From Pseudoalteromonas prydzensis (GTDB lineage: Bacteria; Pseudomonadota; Gammaproteobacteria; Enterobacterales; Alteromonadaceae), in NCBI RefSeq assembly GCF_011050055.1, contig NZ_DRGM01000012.1:1-64000 (forward strand): a stretch of DNA of 64,000 nucleotides. Direction: 5' to 3'. This document shows, in pieces, positions 18,056 through 28,593 of the stretch (position 1 is its first letter; every line of letters begins with the position of its first letter). Position numbers and translations under genes: made by a program. Below the pieces are notes generated by a model. It was not told the DNA's origin. It made no database searches and worked only from the letters and a program-made list of their open reading frames with translations.

Positions 18056-18520
18056 TTAAATTTTATCTAACACATTAACCATTTCAAGTGCACCTAAAGC
18101 AGCTTCGCCGCCTTTGTTGCCCATTTTAGTGCCCGCGCGTTCAATCGCTTGCTCAATGCTTTCTGTGGTTAATACGCCAAATGCAACTGGGATATCGTAC
18201 TCAAGCGACACTTGCGCTAAGCCTTTATTAGATTCGCCCGCGACCAGATCAAAGTGTGGCGTACCACCTCTGATCACTACGCCTAAAGCGATAATTGCAT
18301 CATACTCTTTTTTTGCTGCAACGCGTTTCGCTGCTAAAGGTAATTCAACCGCACCTGGTACATAAACTACAGTAATATCATCATCTGATACACCACCAGT
18401 ACGTTTCAATTCATCAACAGCGCCTGCTAAAAGGCTGCTACCAATAAAGTCATTAAAGCGAGAAATAACGATAGCGAATTTCTTGCCCGGAGCGTATTTA
18501 TTACCTTCAATAATTTTCAT
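18056..18520 (-). CDS. ribH: 6,7-dimethyl-8-ribityllumazine synthase
   Basis: 154 residues. Family motifs: [50 protein letters not shown] (with the catalytic His) and the C-terminal [13 protein letters not shown]. It condenses 3,4-dihydroxy-2-butanone 4-phosphate with the ribitylaminopyrimidine to lumazine, the substrate of RibE. It probably assembles as an icosahedral or pentameric complex. It follows ribBX after a 101-bp gap without a recognisable FMN riboswitch. Confidence 0.95.
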   Translation of the reverse strand: MKIIEGNKYAPGKKFAIVISRFNDFIGSSLLAGAVDELKRTGGVSDDDITVVYVPGAVELPLAAKRVAAKKEYDAIIALGVVIRGGTPHFDLVAGESNKGLAQVSLEYDIPVAFGVLTTESIEQAIERAGTKMGNKGGEAALGALEMVNVLDKI

Positions 18521-18621
18521 TCGATAACCCTAAAAAATAAGTTCAAGCGGTTGCGATTGCGCAAAAATTGCTGCGCATCATACCATATAAATAAAATAAT
18601 AGCCTAGTTTAAGCGTCGTGC

Positions 18622-19734
18622 TTATTGTGGTTCAACGTAGTCAACCACTTCTAGGTGAAAGCCTGATAATGCATGGTACTTTTTAGGCAGGCTCATTAAG
18701 CGCATTTTTTCTATGCCTAAGTCAGCCAAAATTTGCGAACCCACACCAACAGTGCGCGATGTACCTTGGAACTTACGATGCGCTACTGTCTCACCAGCAT
18801 CTTCGGCGGCAAAGGCTTTAACCGTTGCTTCTAACTCATCGGTGCATTCTTGTTTACCAAGGATCACTAACACCCCTTGGTGCTTTGCGATATAGGCCAT
18901 CGCATCTGATAAACCCCAGCTTCTGTCGGCGCTGCGATCTGATAATAAAATATCGTTAAAAGTACTTTGTAAGTGAACCCGTACTAAGGTTGGCTCATTC
19001 GCTTTCACTTCACCATTTAATAGCGCGTAATGCAGCTGACCATCGATAGTGTCTTTATAAGTCACTAAATCAAACTCACCATGCACGGTTGGCAATTTAC
19101 ACTTTGCCACTTGCTCAATGGTGGTTTCATTCATATTGCGGTATTCGATAAGATCAGCAATAGTACCAATTTTAATATTATGTTGCTCAGCAAACACTTC
19201 TAAATCAGGGCGACGCGCCATAGTGCCATCGGCATTGAGAATCTCCACAATCACTGATGATGGCTCAAGCCCTGCTAAACGCGCTAAATCACAACCTGCT
19301 TCTGTGTGTCCTGCTCGAGTTAGCACGCCACCCGGTTGCGCCATAATTGGAAAAATATGTCCAGGTTGTACGATATCGCTTGGTACTGCACCTTTGGCAA
19401 TCGCCGCTTGCACTGTACGCGCACGATCCGCAGCTGAAATACCGGTAGTCACCCCTTTAGAGGCTTCAATCGACATGGTAAAGTTCGTCGAAAATGCCGC
19501 GCCATTATTTTTCACCATCAGTGGTAAATCTAGTTGCTCACAACGCTCTTGAGTCATCGTTAAGCAGATCAGACCGCGGCCGTGAGTCGCCATAAAATTG
19601 ATTGCTTCAGCACTAATATGTTCAGCGGCAATAATTAAATCGCCTTCATTTTCTCTGTCTTCATCGTCCATCAAAATAACCATTTTACCGGCTTTAATGT
19701 CATCAATAATTTCTTGTGCGCTGTGTAAATTCAT
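18622..19734 (-). CDS. ribBX: 3,4-dihydroxy-2-butanone-4-phosphate synthase fused to degenerate GTP cyclohydrolase II domain (RibBX type)
   Basis: 370 residues. The N-terminal half (1-200) is intact Rib[13 protein letters not shown] (metal and substrate site), THGRGLICL and [15 protein letters not shown]. The C-terminal half aligns with RibA, but where active GTP cyclohydrolase II has the zinc cysteines (SLRCDC after VRVHSE) this protein has [20 protein letters not shown]. The GRGIGL-type motif is also missing. RibB activity is expected and GTP cyclohydrolase activity is not. A separate ribA should exist elsewhere. RibB-degenerate-RibA fusions called RibBX are known in Proteobacteria. Confidence 0.85.
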   Translation of the reverse strand: MNLHSAQEIIDDIKAGKMVILMDDEDRENEGDLIIAAEHISAEAINFMATHGRGLICLTMTQERCEQLDLPLMVKNNGAAFSTNFTMSIEASKGVTTGISAADRARTVQAAIAKGAVPSDIVQPGHIFPIMAQPGGVLTRAGHTEAGCDLARLAGLEPSSVIVEILNADGTMARRPDLEVFAEQHNIKIGTIADLIEYRNMNETTIEQVAKCKLPTVHGEFDLVTYKDTIDGQLHYALLNGEVKANEPTLVRVHLQSTFNDILLSDRSADRSWGLSDAMAYIAKHQGVLVILGKQECTDELEATVKAFAAEDAGETVAHRKFQGTSRTVGVGSQILADLGIEKMRLMSLPKKYHALSGFHLEVVDYVEPQ

Positions 19735-19763
19735 AATCTGCTCGTGTAAGTTGTGGAGTATTT

Positions 19764-20417
19764 TTACTTTATAAAGCCCGCTTGAGCTAATAAGCTCATT
19801 GAAATATCTGAACTTGCTGGTTGCTCTGCGCCTTTGATCAAGCGCTCTAAATAGCGGGCTATTTGATCGACTTCTAAGTTCACTTGCGTGCCAACTTTAA
19901 AATCGGCTATGGTCGTTTGCTCACTGGTATGCGGCACAATGGTCAATTTAAACGTATTAGCCTCAACTGCATTGACCGTTAAGCTAATGCCATCAATACA
20001 CACTGAGCCTTTATAAGGAATGTATTTCATCAATTGTGCATCGGTGCTGAGCCAATATTCCACGGCGCGGGCATTAGCCGTGATTGCGGTGATTGTTGCA
20101 ATGCCATCAACATGACCAGACACTAAATGCCCACCCAGTCGCGACACCGGTTGCATGGCTTTTTCAAGGTTTACTTTTTGCCCTTGTTTATAATGAGCAA
20201 AGCCAGTCAAACCAATCGTTTCATTAGATAAGTCAGCACTAAAGCCATCGCTGTGTTTTGCTACTACGGTTAAACACACGCCGTTAGTTGCAATGCTGTC
20301 ACCTAAATTGACATCCGCCATATCTAGGTTATTACTTTGAATGCGAATAGCTAAATCGCCTTGTTTTTGCTGTAATTCGCTGATCGTGCCAGTCGCTTCA
20401 ATGATCCCAGTAAACAT
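19764..20417 (-). CDS. ribE: Riboflavin synthase alpha chain
   Basis: 217 residues, two tandem lumazine-binding repeats. The first starts [10 protein letters not shown] and contains [11 protein letters not shown]. The second starts near [10 protein letters not shown] and contains [12 protein letters not shown]. It dismutates two lumazine molecules to riboflavin plus the pyrimidine. It lies between ribD and ribBX on the same strand, with gaps of about 25-30 bp, so it is co-transcribed. Confidence 0.95.
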   Translation of the reverse strand: MFTGIIEATGTISELQQKQGDLAIRIQSNNLDMADVNLGDSIATNGVCLTVVAKHSDGFSADLSNETIGLTGFAHYKQGQKVNLEKAMQPVSRLGGHLVSGHVDGIATITAITANARAVEYWLSTDAQLMKYIPYKGSVCIDGISLTVNAVEANTFKLTIVPHTSEQTTIADFKVGTQVNLEVDQIARYLERLIKGAEQPASSDISMSLLAQAGFIK

Positions 20418-20442
20418 AGTCGTTACTCTTTAAATAATTTGG

Positions 20443-21579
20443 TTAAGGCAATGCAACTAAACGCGGTATTGCAGTAATACGAATGTCATCACCAATCAGT
20501 GTGCATTCGTTTATTGTTAAATCAACCGCCTCTTGCATAGAGCTCAGTTCCGCAAAGTTTAGTAAGCTTTTACCATCATTTCCTAACAATTTCGGCGCCA
20601 GATAGACAATATACTCATCGATTAAATTATATTCAGCCATTTTACCCGCTAAGGTTGCCCCTGCTTCTAGCCAAATATGATTAAACTGTTGCTGTTGTGC
20701 CAATTGCCGTAATGCGGCCTTTAAATCAACTTTATGATCTTTTGCAGGCACCACAATATGAGTTACGTAATGCGGCCATTGCACTGATTTATCAAGCGCA
20801 GTGGTGATAATTATTATGTCGCTTGCAATGCTAAATAAAGCTAAATCAGGCGTTAAACGATTTTGTGAATCGATAATGATACGGACAGGCTGGCGAACTG
20901 GTAATTGCGTCGGTAATGGCTCAGGCAGTTCATCAACACGCACATTGAGCTTTGCATCGTCAATTAATACTGTGTCTGCACCGGTTAAAATAGCGCAGCT
21001 TTGTGCGCGCTGTAATTGCACATCTTGACGGGCAGCAGTGCCAGTGATCCACTTGCTCTGACCGTTTTTAAGCGCGGTTTTACCATCGAGGCTTGCCGCC
21101 ATTTTACAGGTAACAAACGGCATTCCCTGCTCCATGCGCTTTAAAAAACCACGGTTTAACAATCGTGCTTGGGGTTCTAATAAACCGGATGCAACCGCAA
21201 TGCCGGCGTCGGCTAAAATGGCTAAGCCTTTACCCGCCACTTGTGGGTTGGGATCCACCATAGCCGCAATCACTTTTACCACACCAGCTGCTTTTAAGGC
21301 TTCGGCACAAGGTGGCGTGCGCCCAAAGTGACTACATGGCTCTAAGGTAACGTAAGCGGTTGCGCCTTTTGCTTGCGAACCAGCCATCAACAGCGCATTA
21401 ACTTCGGCGTGACCTTGGCCTGCAACTTGATGAAAACCTTCACCAACAATAATATTGTCTTTTACCAACACACAACCCACATTGGGGTTTGGTGTTGTGG
21501 TAAAACGCCCTTGCTTGGCAAGCTCTATCGCGCGCGCCATATAAATTTTATCGTGTTCACTAAATTGCGGTGGGTGCAT
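20443..21579 (-). CDS. ribD: Bifunctional diaminohydroxyphosphoribosylaminopyrimidine deaminase / reductase
   Basis: 378 residues from ATG 21579. A longer reading would run back through nrdR and is rejected. The N-terminal cytidine-deaminase-like domain has the zinc motif HAEVNALLMAG and PCSHFGRTPPCAEAL. The C-terminal reductase domain begins near MAASLDGKTALKNGQSKWITG. It performs steps two and three of riboflavin synthesis. The ATG follows the nrdR stop by 1 nt, and its ribosome site (GGGAGAA) is inside the last nrdR codons, suggesting coupling. Confidence 0.94.
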   Translation of the reverse strand: MHPPQFSEHDKIYMARAIELAKQGRFTTTPNPNVGCVLVKDNIIVGEGFHQVAGQGHAEVNALLMAGSQAKGATAYVTLEPCSHFGRTPPCAEALKAAGVVKVIAAMVDPNPQVAGKGLAILADAGIAVASGLLEPQARLLNRGFLKRMEQGMPFVTCKMAASLDGKTALKNGQSKWITGTAARQDVQLQRAQSCAILTGADTVLIDDAKLNVRVDELPEPLPTQLPVRQPVRIIIDSQNRLTPDLALFSIASDIIIITTALDKSVQWPHYVTHIVVPAKDHKVDLKAALRQLAQQQQFNHIWLEAGATLAGKMAEYNLIDEYIVYLAPKLLGNDGKSLLNFAELSSMQEAVDLTINECTLIGDDIRITAIPRLVALP

Positions 21580-21580
21580 G

Positions 21581-22030
21581 TTATTCTCCCAAACGGGCGA
21601 TTTCCTCACCAAATTCGCGAATATCTTCAAATGAACGATACACTGAGGCAAAACGTACATACGCTACTTTATCGAGTTTTTTCAGCGCTTCCATGATGCA
21701 TTCACCAATTAAGTGACTTGATATTTCTCGCTCACCGGTGGCACGTAGTTGCGATTTGATAATGTTAACCACTTCATCAACTTGCTCGGTACTGACGGGG
21801 CGTTTTTCTAGTGCGCGGTGCAAGCCATTAAGCAATTTGTCTTCATTAAACGGTTCACGGCTGCCATCTTGTTTGATCACTCTTGGCATTACAAGCTCTG
21901 CCCCTTCAAAGGTAGTAAAGCGTTCATGGCATTCATTGCATTCACGACGACGTCTTACTTGGTGACCACCGCCGACAAGGCGCGAGTCTATCACTTTGGT
22001 ATCTTTTGCGGTGCAAAATGGACAATGCAT
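21581..22030 (-). CDS. nrdR: Transcriptional repressor NrdR
   Basis: 149 residues. The N-terminal zinc ribbon uses C3/C6 (CPFC) and C31/C34 (CNEC), next to an Arg-rich segment (QVRRRREC) for DNA contact. An ATP-cone domain follows (about 49-139, beginning [16 protein letters not shown]). It represses ribonucleotide reductase genes in response to (d)ATP. It heads the riboflavin operon, as in many Proteobacteria. No NrdR box is seen within the window. Confidence 0.94.
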   Translation of the reverse strand: MHCPFCTAKDTKVIDSRLVGGGHQVRRRRECNECHERFTTFEGAELVMPRVIKQDGSREPFNEDKLLNGLHRALEKRPVSTEQVDEVVNIIKSQLRATGEREISSHLIGECIMEALKKLDKVAYVRFASVYRSFEDIREFGEEIARLGE

Positions 22031-22057
22031 AGGTATCAGCTTCCGTTAAAAAACAAA

Positions 22058-22081
22058 AAAGGCCGCGTTTAAGCGGCCTTT
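22058..22081 (-). terminator. Rho-independent terminator after glyA
   Basis: Perfect 9-bp stem AAAGGCCGC/GCGGCCTTT with a 6-nt loop and a minus-strand T-run, about 50 bp past the glyA stop and before nrdR. Confidence 0.9.
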
Positions 22082-22133
22082 ATAATAGCAAAAAACAACG
22101 CTATTGTGATCTAAATTACTGTCAGCTTAACAA

Positions 22134-23390
22134 TTAAGCGTAAACAGGTAATTTTTTACAGATTGCTTTAACTTTCTCTTTTACTTGTGCTTGTACCGAC
22201 TCATCATTGATGTTGTCGAGTACGTCACAGATCCAGCCAGCAAGCTCTTTTGATTCAGCTTCTTTAAAACCACGACGCGTGATTGCAGGAGAACCGATAC
22301 GTAGACCAGAAGTAACAAACGGTGAACGCGGATCATTTGGCACCGAGTTTTTGTTTACTGTGATGTTAGCATTACCGAGTGCTGCGTCAGCGTCTTTACC
22401 AGTGATGTCTTTATCGATTAAATCAAGTAAGAACAAGTGGTTTTCTGTTTTGTCAGAAACGATTTTGTAGCCGCGCTCTTGCATTACTGCAACCATAGCT
22501 TTGGCATTTTTCACAACTTGTGTTTGGTATACTTTAAACTCTGGTTGTAGTGCTTCTTTAAATGCCACTGCTTTTGCAGCAATAATGTGACATAAAGGAC
22601 CACCTTGACCACCAGGGAATACCGCGCTGTTAAGCTTTTTGTAAATCGCTTCGTCGCCACATGCTGAGATGATTAGGCCGCCACGAGGACCCGCTAATGT
22701 TTTGTGAGTCGTTGTAGTAACAACGTGTGCATGAGGCACTGGGCTTGGGTAAACGCCAGCAGCAATAAGACCAGCAACGTGAGCCATATCAACAAACAGG
22801 TAAGCACCTACTTTGTCAGCGATTTCACGGAATTTAGCCCAATCAACAATACCTGAGTATGCTGAGAAGCCACCGATGATCATTTTTGGCTTGTGCTCAA
22901 GAGCCAGCGCTTCAACTTGTGCGTAATCAATTTCGCCTGTTGCTTCATCTAGTCCATATTGGATTGCATTGTAAAGCTTTCCAGAGAAACTGACGTGTGA
23001 ACCGTGCGTTAAGTGACCACCATGCGCTAAGCTCATGCCAAGTACAGTGTCGCCCGCATCTAAAAGTGCTAAGAACACAGCTGCATTCGCTTGAGAACCA
23101 GCATGTGGTTGTACGTTCGCGTAATCTGAACCAAATAATTCATTGGCACGGTCAATCGCTAATTGTTCAACTACGTCAACGTGCTCACAACCACCGTAGT
23201 AACGCTTGCCTGGGTAGCCTTCAGCATATTTATTAGTTAACTGTGATCCCTGCGCTTCAAGTACGCGCGGGCTACAGTAGTTTTCAGATGCAATTAGCTC
23301 AATGTGTTCTTCTTGACGAGCAGTCTCTTTGTTGATTGCGTCAAATAACTCTGGATCAAAATCCGAAATATTCATGCTACGTTCTAACAT
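22134..23390 (-). CDS. glyA: Serine hydroxymethyltransferase
   Basis: 418 residues, starting at the ATG with AGGAG 6 nt upstream (MLERSMNIS). PLP lysine motif [18 protein letters not shown]-like region [11 protein letters not shown] and [22 protein letters not shown] are all typical. It interconverts serine and glycine while charging tetrahydrofolate with a one-carbon unit. It is monocistronic between its own promoter region and a strong terminator. Confidence 0.96.
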   Translation of the reverse strand: MLERSMNISDFDPELFDAINKETARQEEHIELIASENYCSPRVLEAQGSQLTNKYAEGYPGKRYYGGCEHVDVVEQLAIDRANELFGSDYANVQPHAGSQANAAVFLALLDAGDTVLGMSLAHGGHLTHGSHVSFSGKLYNAIQYGLDEATGEIDYAQVEALALEHKPKMIIGGFSAYSGIVDWAKFREIADKVGAYLFVDMAHVAGLIAAGVYPSPVPHAHVVTTTTHKTLAGPRGGLIISACGDEAIYKKLNSAVFPGGQGGPLCHIIAAKAVAFKEALQPEFKVYQTQVVKNAKAMVAVMQERGYKIVSDKTENHLFLLDLIDKDITGKDADAALGNANITVNKNSVPNDPRSPFVTSGLRIGSPAITRRGFKEAESKELAGWICDVLDNINDESVQAQVKEKVKAICKKLPVYA

Positions 23391-23434
23391 GGGGGCTCCT
23401 AGGGCAACGTGTATGGTATTTTTTTAAAGGCTGA

Positions 23435-23440
23435 ATTATA
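23435..23440 (-). promoter_or_regulatory. Probable -10 box of glyA
   Basis: A perfect TATAAT on the minus strand, 45 bp before the glyA ATG. No close -35 at the right spacing (TTGACG is only 9 bp upstream). Nothing else is visible in the 317-bp gap 23391-23707 apart from the thrC terminator. Confidence 0.4.
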
Positions 23441-23651
23441 CGCTGAAAACGTCAATTTGCCTATGCTGTAAAGATGAACATATTTAAACAGGGATTGAAT
23501 TTAATTCACAGTGTTTTTGTAATGATATTTTTTTATTGAAACATAAAAATATTTAATGTTAGAACCAAGATTACATTTGATTTTTTAATGCTAACTAATC
23601 GTTCTTAAAACTCTCTCGGGAACCGCTGTAGTAATAGCTTTAATGCAATAA

Positions 23652-23684
23652 AAAAGCGCTATAAATAAGCCTCATAGCGCTTTT
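23652..23684 (-). terminator. Rho-independent terminator after thrC
   Basis: Perfect 11-bp stem AAAAGCGCTAT/ATAGCGCTTTT with an 11-nt loop and a minus-strand T-run, 24 bp past the thrC stop. Confidence 0.85.
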
Positions 23685-23707
23685 ATTGTACTATTTTAAT
23701 GTCTTGA

Positions 23708-24991
23708 TTAACCTAACTTCGCTAATAGCTCTTCACGCAATGTATGGTAATCATCTTTAATATCTTGTGCTAAGCATGGCTTTGCTAGGGCATCCGCTAA
23801 TGGTTTTGGCATTTCAAGTTCAATATTAAGTATCTCTTCAACACTCTCTTTAAACTTAGCCGGATGTGCTGTAGCTAAGAAAATACCTGCTGAATCAGCA
23901 GCTAAGTTAGCTTTAAGACCCTGATAAGCGATCGCTGTATGCGGTTCAGCCACATAACCTGTTTGTTGAATTTTTTTCATCGCTGCTTGAGTGTCATTTT
24001 CATTCACACTAGTTGAATAAAAGTCATCATAACTAAACCAATTATTATCGAGCATGGTTTGCACCCGCGGCCAATTATTAGGTTTACTCACATCCATGGC
24101 ATTTGATAGTGACTCAATTGTGGCGTTTGGTGCCCAGTTTTTATCAAGCATAAAACGCGGTACTGTGTCATTTTGATTGGTTGTAGCGCTCAATTTAGCC
24201 ACGGGCAAACCAATGACCGCACCGATCATCGCCGCACACACATTGCCAAAGTTACCACTTGGCACTGAGATATGCGCATTAGCACGTTGCTGTTTTGGCA
24301 GTTGTGCGATTGCTTCAAAGTAATAACACACTTGTGCAACCAAACGACTGATATTGATAGAGTTTGCTGAATTTAATCCTAACCGCGATTTAACTTCATC
24401 ATCTAAAAAGGCATTTTTAACCATCGCTTGGCAATCATCAAAGCTGCCGTCAACCGCATAACAGTGGATGTTATTACCCAGTGTTGTGAACAGCTTTTGC
24501 TGCGCTAATGAGATTTTGCCCTTTGGATATAGAATAACCACATCGATATTTGGCTTATTATAAAACGCATGCGCAACCGCTGCGCCAGTGTCGCCTGAAG
24601 TTGCCGTTAGGATTGTGGTTTTTTCACCTTGGCTAAATTGTGCTAAGCATTCAGCCATAAAGCGCCCGCCAAAGTCTTTAAACGCCAGCGTTGGACCATG
24701 AAACAACTCTAAACAATAAATGTTCTTTTCAACTTCAACCAGTTTAACTGGAAAGTTAAAGGCATTTTTCACCATTTGCGCGACCGTATCAGCAGGCAAT
24801 TCATCACCAATTAAGTGCGATAAAATCTTGCTGCTGCGGCTAACAAAATCCATATCCAGCAACGCATCAATATCCGCTATTGGCGCTAATGACTCGGGAA
24901 AGAATACCCCTTGATTGCGCCCAAGCCCTGTTTTAACCGCTGTAACGAACGACACTTGTTGTGAATCATCTTTTAAATTATGTAATTGCAT
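23708..24991 (-). CDS. thrC: Threonine synthase
   Basis: 427 residues. PLP lysine in GPTLAFKDFGGR, phosphate-binding TATSGDTGAAVAHAF and SVPSGNFGNVCAAMIG are diagnostic. It converts O-phosphohomoserine to threonine, the last step. AAGGA lies 7 nt before the ATG, and it is 18 bp after thrB. It is the final gene of the thrLABC operon. Confidence 0.95.
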   Translation of the reverse strand: MQLHNLKDDSQQVSFVTAVKTGLGRNQGVFFPESLAPIADIDALLDMDFVSRSSKILSHLIGDELPADTVAQMVKNAFNFPVKLVEVEKNIYCLELFHGPTLAFKDFGGRFMAECLAQFSQGEKTTILTATSGDTGAAVAHAFYNKPNIDVVILYPKGKISLAQQKLFTTLGNNIHCYAVDGSFDDCQAMVKNAFLDDEVKSRLGLNSANSINISRLVAQVCYYFEAIAQLPKQQRANAHISVPSGNFGNVCAAMIGAVIGLPVAKLSATTNQNDTVPRFMLDKNWAPNATIESLSNAMDVSKPNNWPRVQTMLDNNWFSYDDFYSTSVNENDTQAAMKKIQQTGYVAEPHTAIAYQGLKANLAADSAGIFLATAHPAKFKESVEEILNIELEMPKPLADALAKPCLAQDIKDDYHTLREELLAKLG

Positions 24992-25009
24992 TATTAATTC
25001 CTTAAATTC

Positions 25010-25936
25010 TTATAACTGACGCGTGCCGGCGTTATCGAGCTTACAAATATGGCAAAAGCCCTGTTCATTAATATAGTTTTGTTCAAGCCACTGCGCGCAT
25101 TGCTGCGCTGCTGCAAACGTTTTACACACGGTAAATAAAGTTGGACCCGCACCCGATATACTGACAATTTCAGCACCAAGCTCTGGCAGCGCCGCTTTCG
25201 CTTCACGAAAGCCATTGATCAGTGGTGCACGATGCGGCTCTGCAATTTCATCACTCATAATAGTAAGTGCTTCATCAAAGCGACTGGTTAGCAACAAGCT
25301 GCTAAACGCTGATAGCCGCTGGGCAAATTCAACACTGGCATGCATACTCAGTTGTTTTGGTAACACTGAACGCGCTTTAGCGGTATTAAGTGAAAAACCA
25401 GGGAAAGCCGCCACATAATACCAACTTTCATCAACCGGTAAGGCTATTGATTTGTTTGGAATTAAATCACCTGTTAACTGCAAACCACCTAAATAACACG
25501 GTGTGATGTTATCGTAATGACGACCACCACTGACAATCGCTTCAAAGTCAGCCATTAACTCAATAAGTTGTACTTGACTAAGTTTAGTGCCAGCAAATTT
25601 ATCCAGTGCCGCGAATGTGGCAACCACAGAGCAAGCACTTGAACCTAAACCAGAACCAATCGGTAAATTCTTTTTCAGTTCCAATTTTACGCTTGGCATG
25701 GTTGGCGCAACCTGTTCGCGAAAATGCACTAAACACTGATACGCCAAGTTTTCACTGGCATCACTGGGCAGTTTATGAGCGTATTCGCCTGAACAAACAA
25801 ACTCATCCGTTATCGCGGCGCTTACAGCGACGACATCACCTAATAAGGTGCCGTCAATTGGCGCAAGTGCTGCGCCAAGTGCATCAAAACCTACTGCAAA
25901 GTTACCAATAGAAGCCGGAGCATATACTTCAATCAT
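25010..25936 (-). CDS. thrB: Homoserine kinase
   Basis: 308 residues, GHMP kinase family. Motifs: APASIGNFAVGFDALG at the N-terminus, LPIGSGLGSSACSVVA (ATP-binding loop) and SISGAGPTLFTVC at the C-terminal motif 3. It phosphorylates homoserine with ATP. It starts 9 bp after thrA with an AGGAGAG ribosome site. Confidence 0.95.
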   Translation of the reverse strand: MIEVYAPASIGNFAVGFDALGAALAPIDGTLLGDVVAVSAAITDEFVCSGEYAHKLPSDASENLAYQCLVHFREQVAPTMPSVKLELKKNLPIGSGLGSSACSVVATFAALDKFAGTKLSQVQLIELMADFEAIVSGGRHYDNITPCYLGGLQLTGDLIPNKSIALPVDESWYYVAAFPGFSLNTAKARSVLPKQLSMHASVEFAQRLSAFSSLLLTSRFDEALTIMSDEIAEPHRAPLINGFREAKAALPELGAEIVSISGAGPTLFTVCKTFAAAQQCAQWLEQNYINEQGFCHICKLDNAGTRQL

Positions 25937-25945
25937 AGCTCTCTC

Positions 25946-28363
25946 CTAGCGCGATAGTGTTTTTAAAATATCAGCAAATACACCCGCAGCCGTTACCGCA
26001 GAGCCGGCACCATAACCACGAATAACAAATGGCCGTGGCTGGTAATATTCGCTCAATATTGCCAAGGCATTTTCACCATCACGAATAACGGCAAGCGCGT
26101 GTGTCGGATCCACAGCTTCGATGCCAACTTTGCAGTGACCTGCTTTAATAGTCCCAACATAACGCAGTACTTTGCCTTCACTGGCCGCACTTTCAATGCG
26201 GTCGTTAAACGCAGCATCTAAACTGGGTAGTTTTGCCATAAATTCAGCAACATCATCACCTTCAGCAAAACCCGCTGGCAGTACAGATTCAACTTCGATA
26301 TCGCTAAGCTCTAATTTCAACCCTGCTTCACGGGCAATAATTAACAGCTTACGGGCAACGTCAGTGCCTGATAGATCATCGCGCGGATCAGGCTCTGTAA
26401 AACCGCTTTCTTTGGCTTTGATGGTGGCCTCTGATAATGATAAGCCATCTTGCAGCGCACCAAACATATACGACAGTGAACCCGATAAAATACCGCTGAA
26501 CTCGAGTAGTTCATCGCCGGCACCAAATAGTGACTGTAGATTATCGATTACCGGAAGGCCGGCACCGACATTCGTTTCATATAAAAACTTACGGTTGTTC
26601 TTTTGCGTTGCGGCAATTAGCTCTTGATAGTAAGCATACGAGCTAGTATTAGCTTTTTTATTTGCGGCAACAACGTGGAAGCCGGCATTTAAAAAGTCCA
26701 CGTACTGCGCAGCTAAAGCATCAGACGATGTACAGTCAACCAGTACTGGGTTGATCAAATGGTTTTGTTTAACAAATTGCTCAACCAGTTTTAGCTCAAA
26801 AGCTTGCTCTGATACTGCTAACTTTTGTTGCCAATCATCAAAGGCAATACCTTCACTATCTAAGTGTAACTGACGAGAGTTGGCAACACCGTACAGGTTT
26901 AGTTTGATGTTACGTTTTTCAAGCCATGCTTGTTGACGCTCTAATTGTTGAATTAATTCTTGGCCGACTAAACCACAACCTAATAAAAACACGTCAATCG
27001 ATGGAATATGCGTAAAGAAGTTTTCGTGGCACACTTTCACCGCATCGTTACAAAGTTCACCATCAATCACCGCTGAAATTGCACTTTCAGTCGAATCTTG
27101 CGCGATTGCCACAATGTTAACTTGTGCTTGCGCAAGGGATGCAAAAAACTTAGCCGCTAAGCCTTTGTGGGCACGCATATTATCACCAACTAAGGTTACA
27201 ATTGCTAAATTACGTTGCACATGCACCGGCTCAATTAACCCCGCTTGTGACTCAAGCTCAAAAGCGCTTTGCAATGCTTCAAGGGCAAGCGGTAAATCTG
27301 ATTCATGAACACAAAAGCTGATGCTAAATTCACATGAAGATTGGGTAATTAATACAATTGATACATTATCGTGCGCAAGGGCATTAAATACCTTCGATGC
27401 CATCCCTACTTTGCCTTTCATCCCAGGACCTGACACCGTTAACATGGCAAGGTTTTGTAGACTAGATAATGCTTTTACCGGCTCTGATGACACATTATCA
27501 TTGCTGATCAATGAACCTTGCGCATCGGGGTTATGGGTATTTTTAATTTCACACGGCACACCCGCTTTAGCACACGGTAGGATGGTTTTAGGATGCAGTA
27601 CTTTAGCGCCAAAGTAAGATAGTTCCATCGCTTCTTTATACGATAAGAAATCAACTTTAGTGGCTTTTTTGATATAACGCGGATCGGCACTGTACACACC
27701 GTCAACATCAGTCCAAATTTGGCACACTTGCGCTTCTAAACACGCCGCCGCAATTGCGGCAGAATAATCAGAACCATTACGACCTAAAGTTGTTAACTGA
27801 CCTTGTTCGTTGCTGGCAGTAAAACCAGGCATGATATAAATAGTGGCAGGATTGGCTTTTAATGCAGCTTGAAAACGAATTTTACTCGCCACTAAATCAG
27901 CTTCGGCATCAATATAACCGCCTGTTGATGCGATGCAATCTGTGGCTTCGAGGTAACGGGCGTTGTGTGAGCTTAATAAACATTGCATCAATGATACGCT
28001 GACACGCTCACCAAAACTAATTACATAAGCACGTACTTGATCAGGACAGCACTGGATCAACTTAACGCCGGCTAATTTATTGTGTAGCTCATTTAAATCA
28101 GGCCAGTTCTGTACTGCTCCAAAATCAGCTGTAACGGCACTTTTTAAGCTTTCGCAACGCGCTACCAGTGCATCCCATTGCTCGCTATAATCAAGCCCCT
28201 GCTCTGCGGCACTTGCTAAGGCAACCAGTGAATCGGTCATGCCACCGGGTGCGGATAACACCAATAACATTTCATCTTTTAATTGTGCTTTAACTAACTG
28301 AGCTACCTGCTGTAAACATGCAAAGTCGGCAAGCGACGACCCGCCAAATTTTAATACGCGCAT
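25946..28363 (-). CDS. thrA: Bifunctional aspartokinase I / homoserine dehydrogenase I
   Basis: 805 residues, two enzymes in one chain. Aspartokinase: [26 protein letters not shown] and [13 protein letters not shown], with ACT regulatory domains about 310-455. Homoserine dehydrogenase: [14 protein letters not shown] (NAD(P)-binding), [22 protein letters not shown] and [17 protein letters not shown]. It catalyses the first and third steps from aspartate towards threonine. The family is feedback-inhibited by threonine. The gene is preceded by a Thr/Ile-rich leader peptide and attenuator. Confidence 0.96.
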   Translation of the reverse strand: MRVLKFGGSSLADFACLQQVAQLVKAQLKDEMLLVLSAPGGMTDSLVALASAAEQGLDYSEQWDALVARCESLKSAVTADFGAVQNWPDLNELHNKLAGVKLIQCCPDQVRAYVISFGERVSVSLMQCLLSSHNARYLEATDCIASTGGYIDAEADLVASKIRFQAALKANPATIYIMPGFTASNEQGQLTTLGRNGSDYSAAIAAACLEAQVCQIWTDVDGVYSADPRYIKKATKVDFLSYKEAMELSYFGAKVLHPKTILPCAKAGVPCEIKNTHNPDAQGSLISNDNVSSEPVKALSSLQNLAMLTVSGPGMKGKVGMASKVFNALAHDNVSIVLITQSSCEFSISFCVHESDLPLALEALQSAFELESQAGLIEPVHVQRNLAIVTLVGDNMRAHKGLAAKFFASLAQAQVNIVAIAQDSTESAISAVIDGELCNDAVKVCHENFFTHIPSIDVFLLGCGLVGQELIQQLERQQAWLEKRNIKLNLYGVANSRQLHLDSEGIAFDDWQQKLAVSEQAFELKLVEQFVKQNHLINPVLVDCTSSDALAAQYVDFLNAGFHVVAANKKANTSSYAYYQELIAATQKNNRKFLYETNVGAGLPVIDNLQSLFGAGDELLEFSGILSGSLSYMFGALQDGLSLSEATIKAKESGFTEPDPRDDLSGTDVARKLLIIAREAGLKLELSDIEVESVLPAGFAEGDDVAEFMAKLPSLDAAFNDRIESAASEGKVLRYVGTIKAGHCKVGIEAVDPTHALAVIRDGENALAILSEYYQPRPFVIRGYGAGSAVTAAGVFADILKTLSR

Positions 28364-28394
28364 TTTTTATGTTTCCTCATCCCATAAAACGAAA

Positions 28395-28427
28395 AAAGGC
28401 CTGTGTTCTTAGTGAACACAGGCCTTT
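28395..28427 (-). terminator. thr operon attenuator terminator
   Basis: Perfect 14-bp stem AAAGGCCTGTGTTC/GAACACAGGCCTTT with a 5-nt loop, followed on the minus strand by TTTTTT. It lies between the leader peptide stop and the thrA ATG. It is the terminator arm of a transcription attenuator. Confidence 0.92.
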
Positions 28428-28452
28428 AAATTTGTTGCACCGACCTATGCCA

Positions 28453-28512
28453 CTATCCAGTTAGAATGGTGGTTGTAATAATAATGGTCAATACGTGATT
28501 ATTTGTTTTCAT
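28453..28512 (-). CDS. thrL: thr operon leader peptide
   Basis: A 19-residue ORF, MKTNNHVLTIIITTTILTG, with six Thr and five Ile, four of each in the ITTT-type core. It ends 25 bp before a strong terminator hairpin upstream of thrA. This is the classical arrangement in which ribosome stalling at Thr and Ile codons prevents terminator formation. A TTGACA lies upstream (28544-28549 minus), but no clean -10 at normal spacing was found. The sequence is unlike the E. coli peptide but of the same type. Confidence 0.88.
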   Translation of the reverse strand: MKTNNHVLTIIITTTILTG

Positions 28513-28593
28513 AGCCCTTAGACTGCCTTAAACATGGCTATTCTGTCAACCCTTAATAAAAAGATAAATTATGCTTTTTGGTTATAAACAAAT

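Noticed and set aside
18541..20440. FMN riboswitch for the riboflavin genes
   Set aside because: The gaps between nrdR, ribD, ribE, ribBX and ribH are short and show no recognisable RFN element.
23391..23640. PurR box upstream of glyA
   Set aside because: Only a partial match around GAAAACGTCAATT; not palindromic enough to call.
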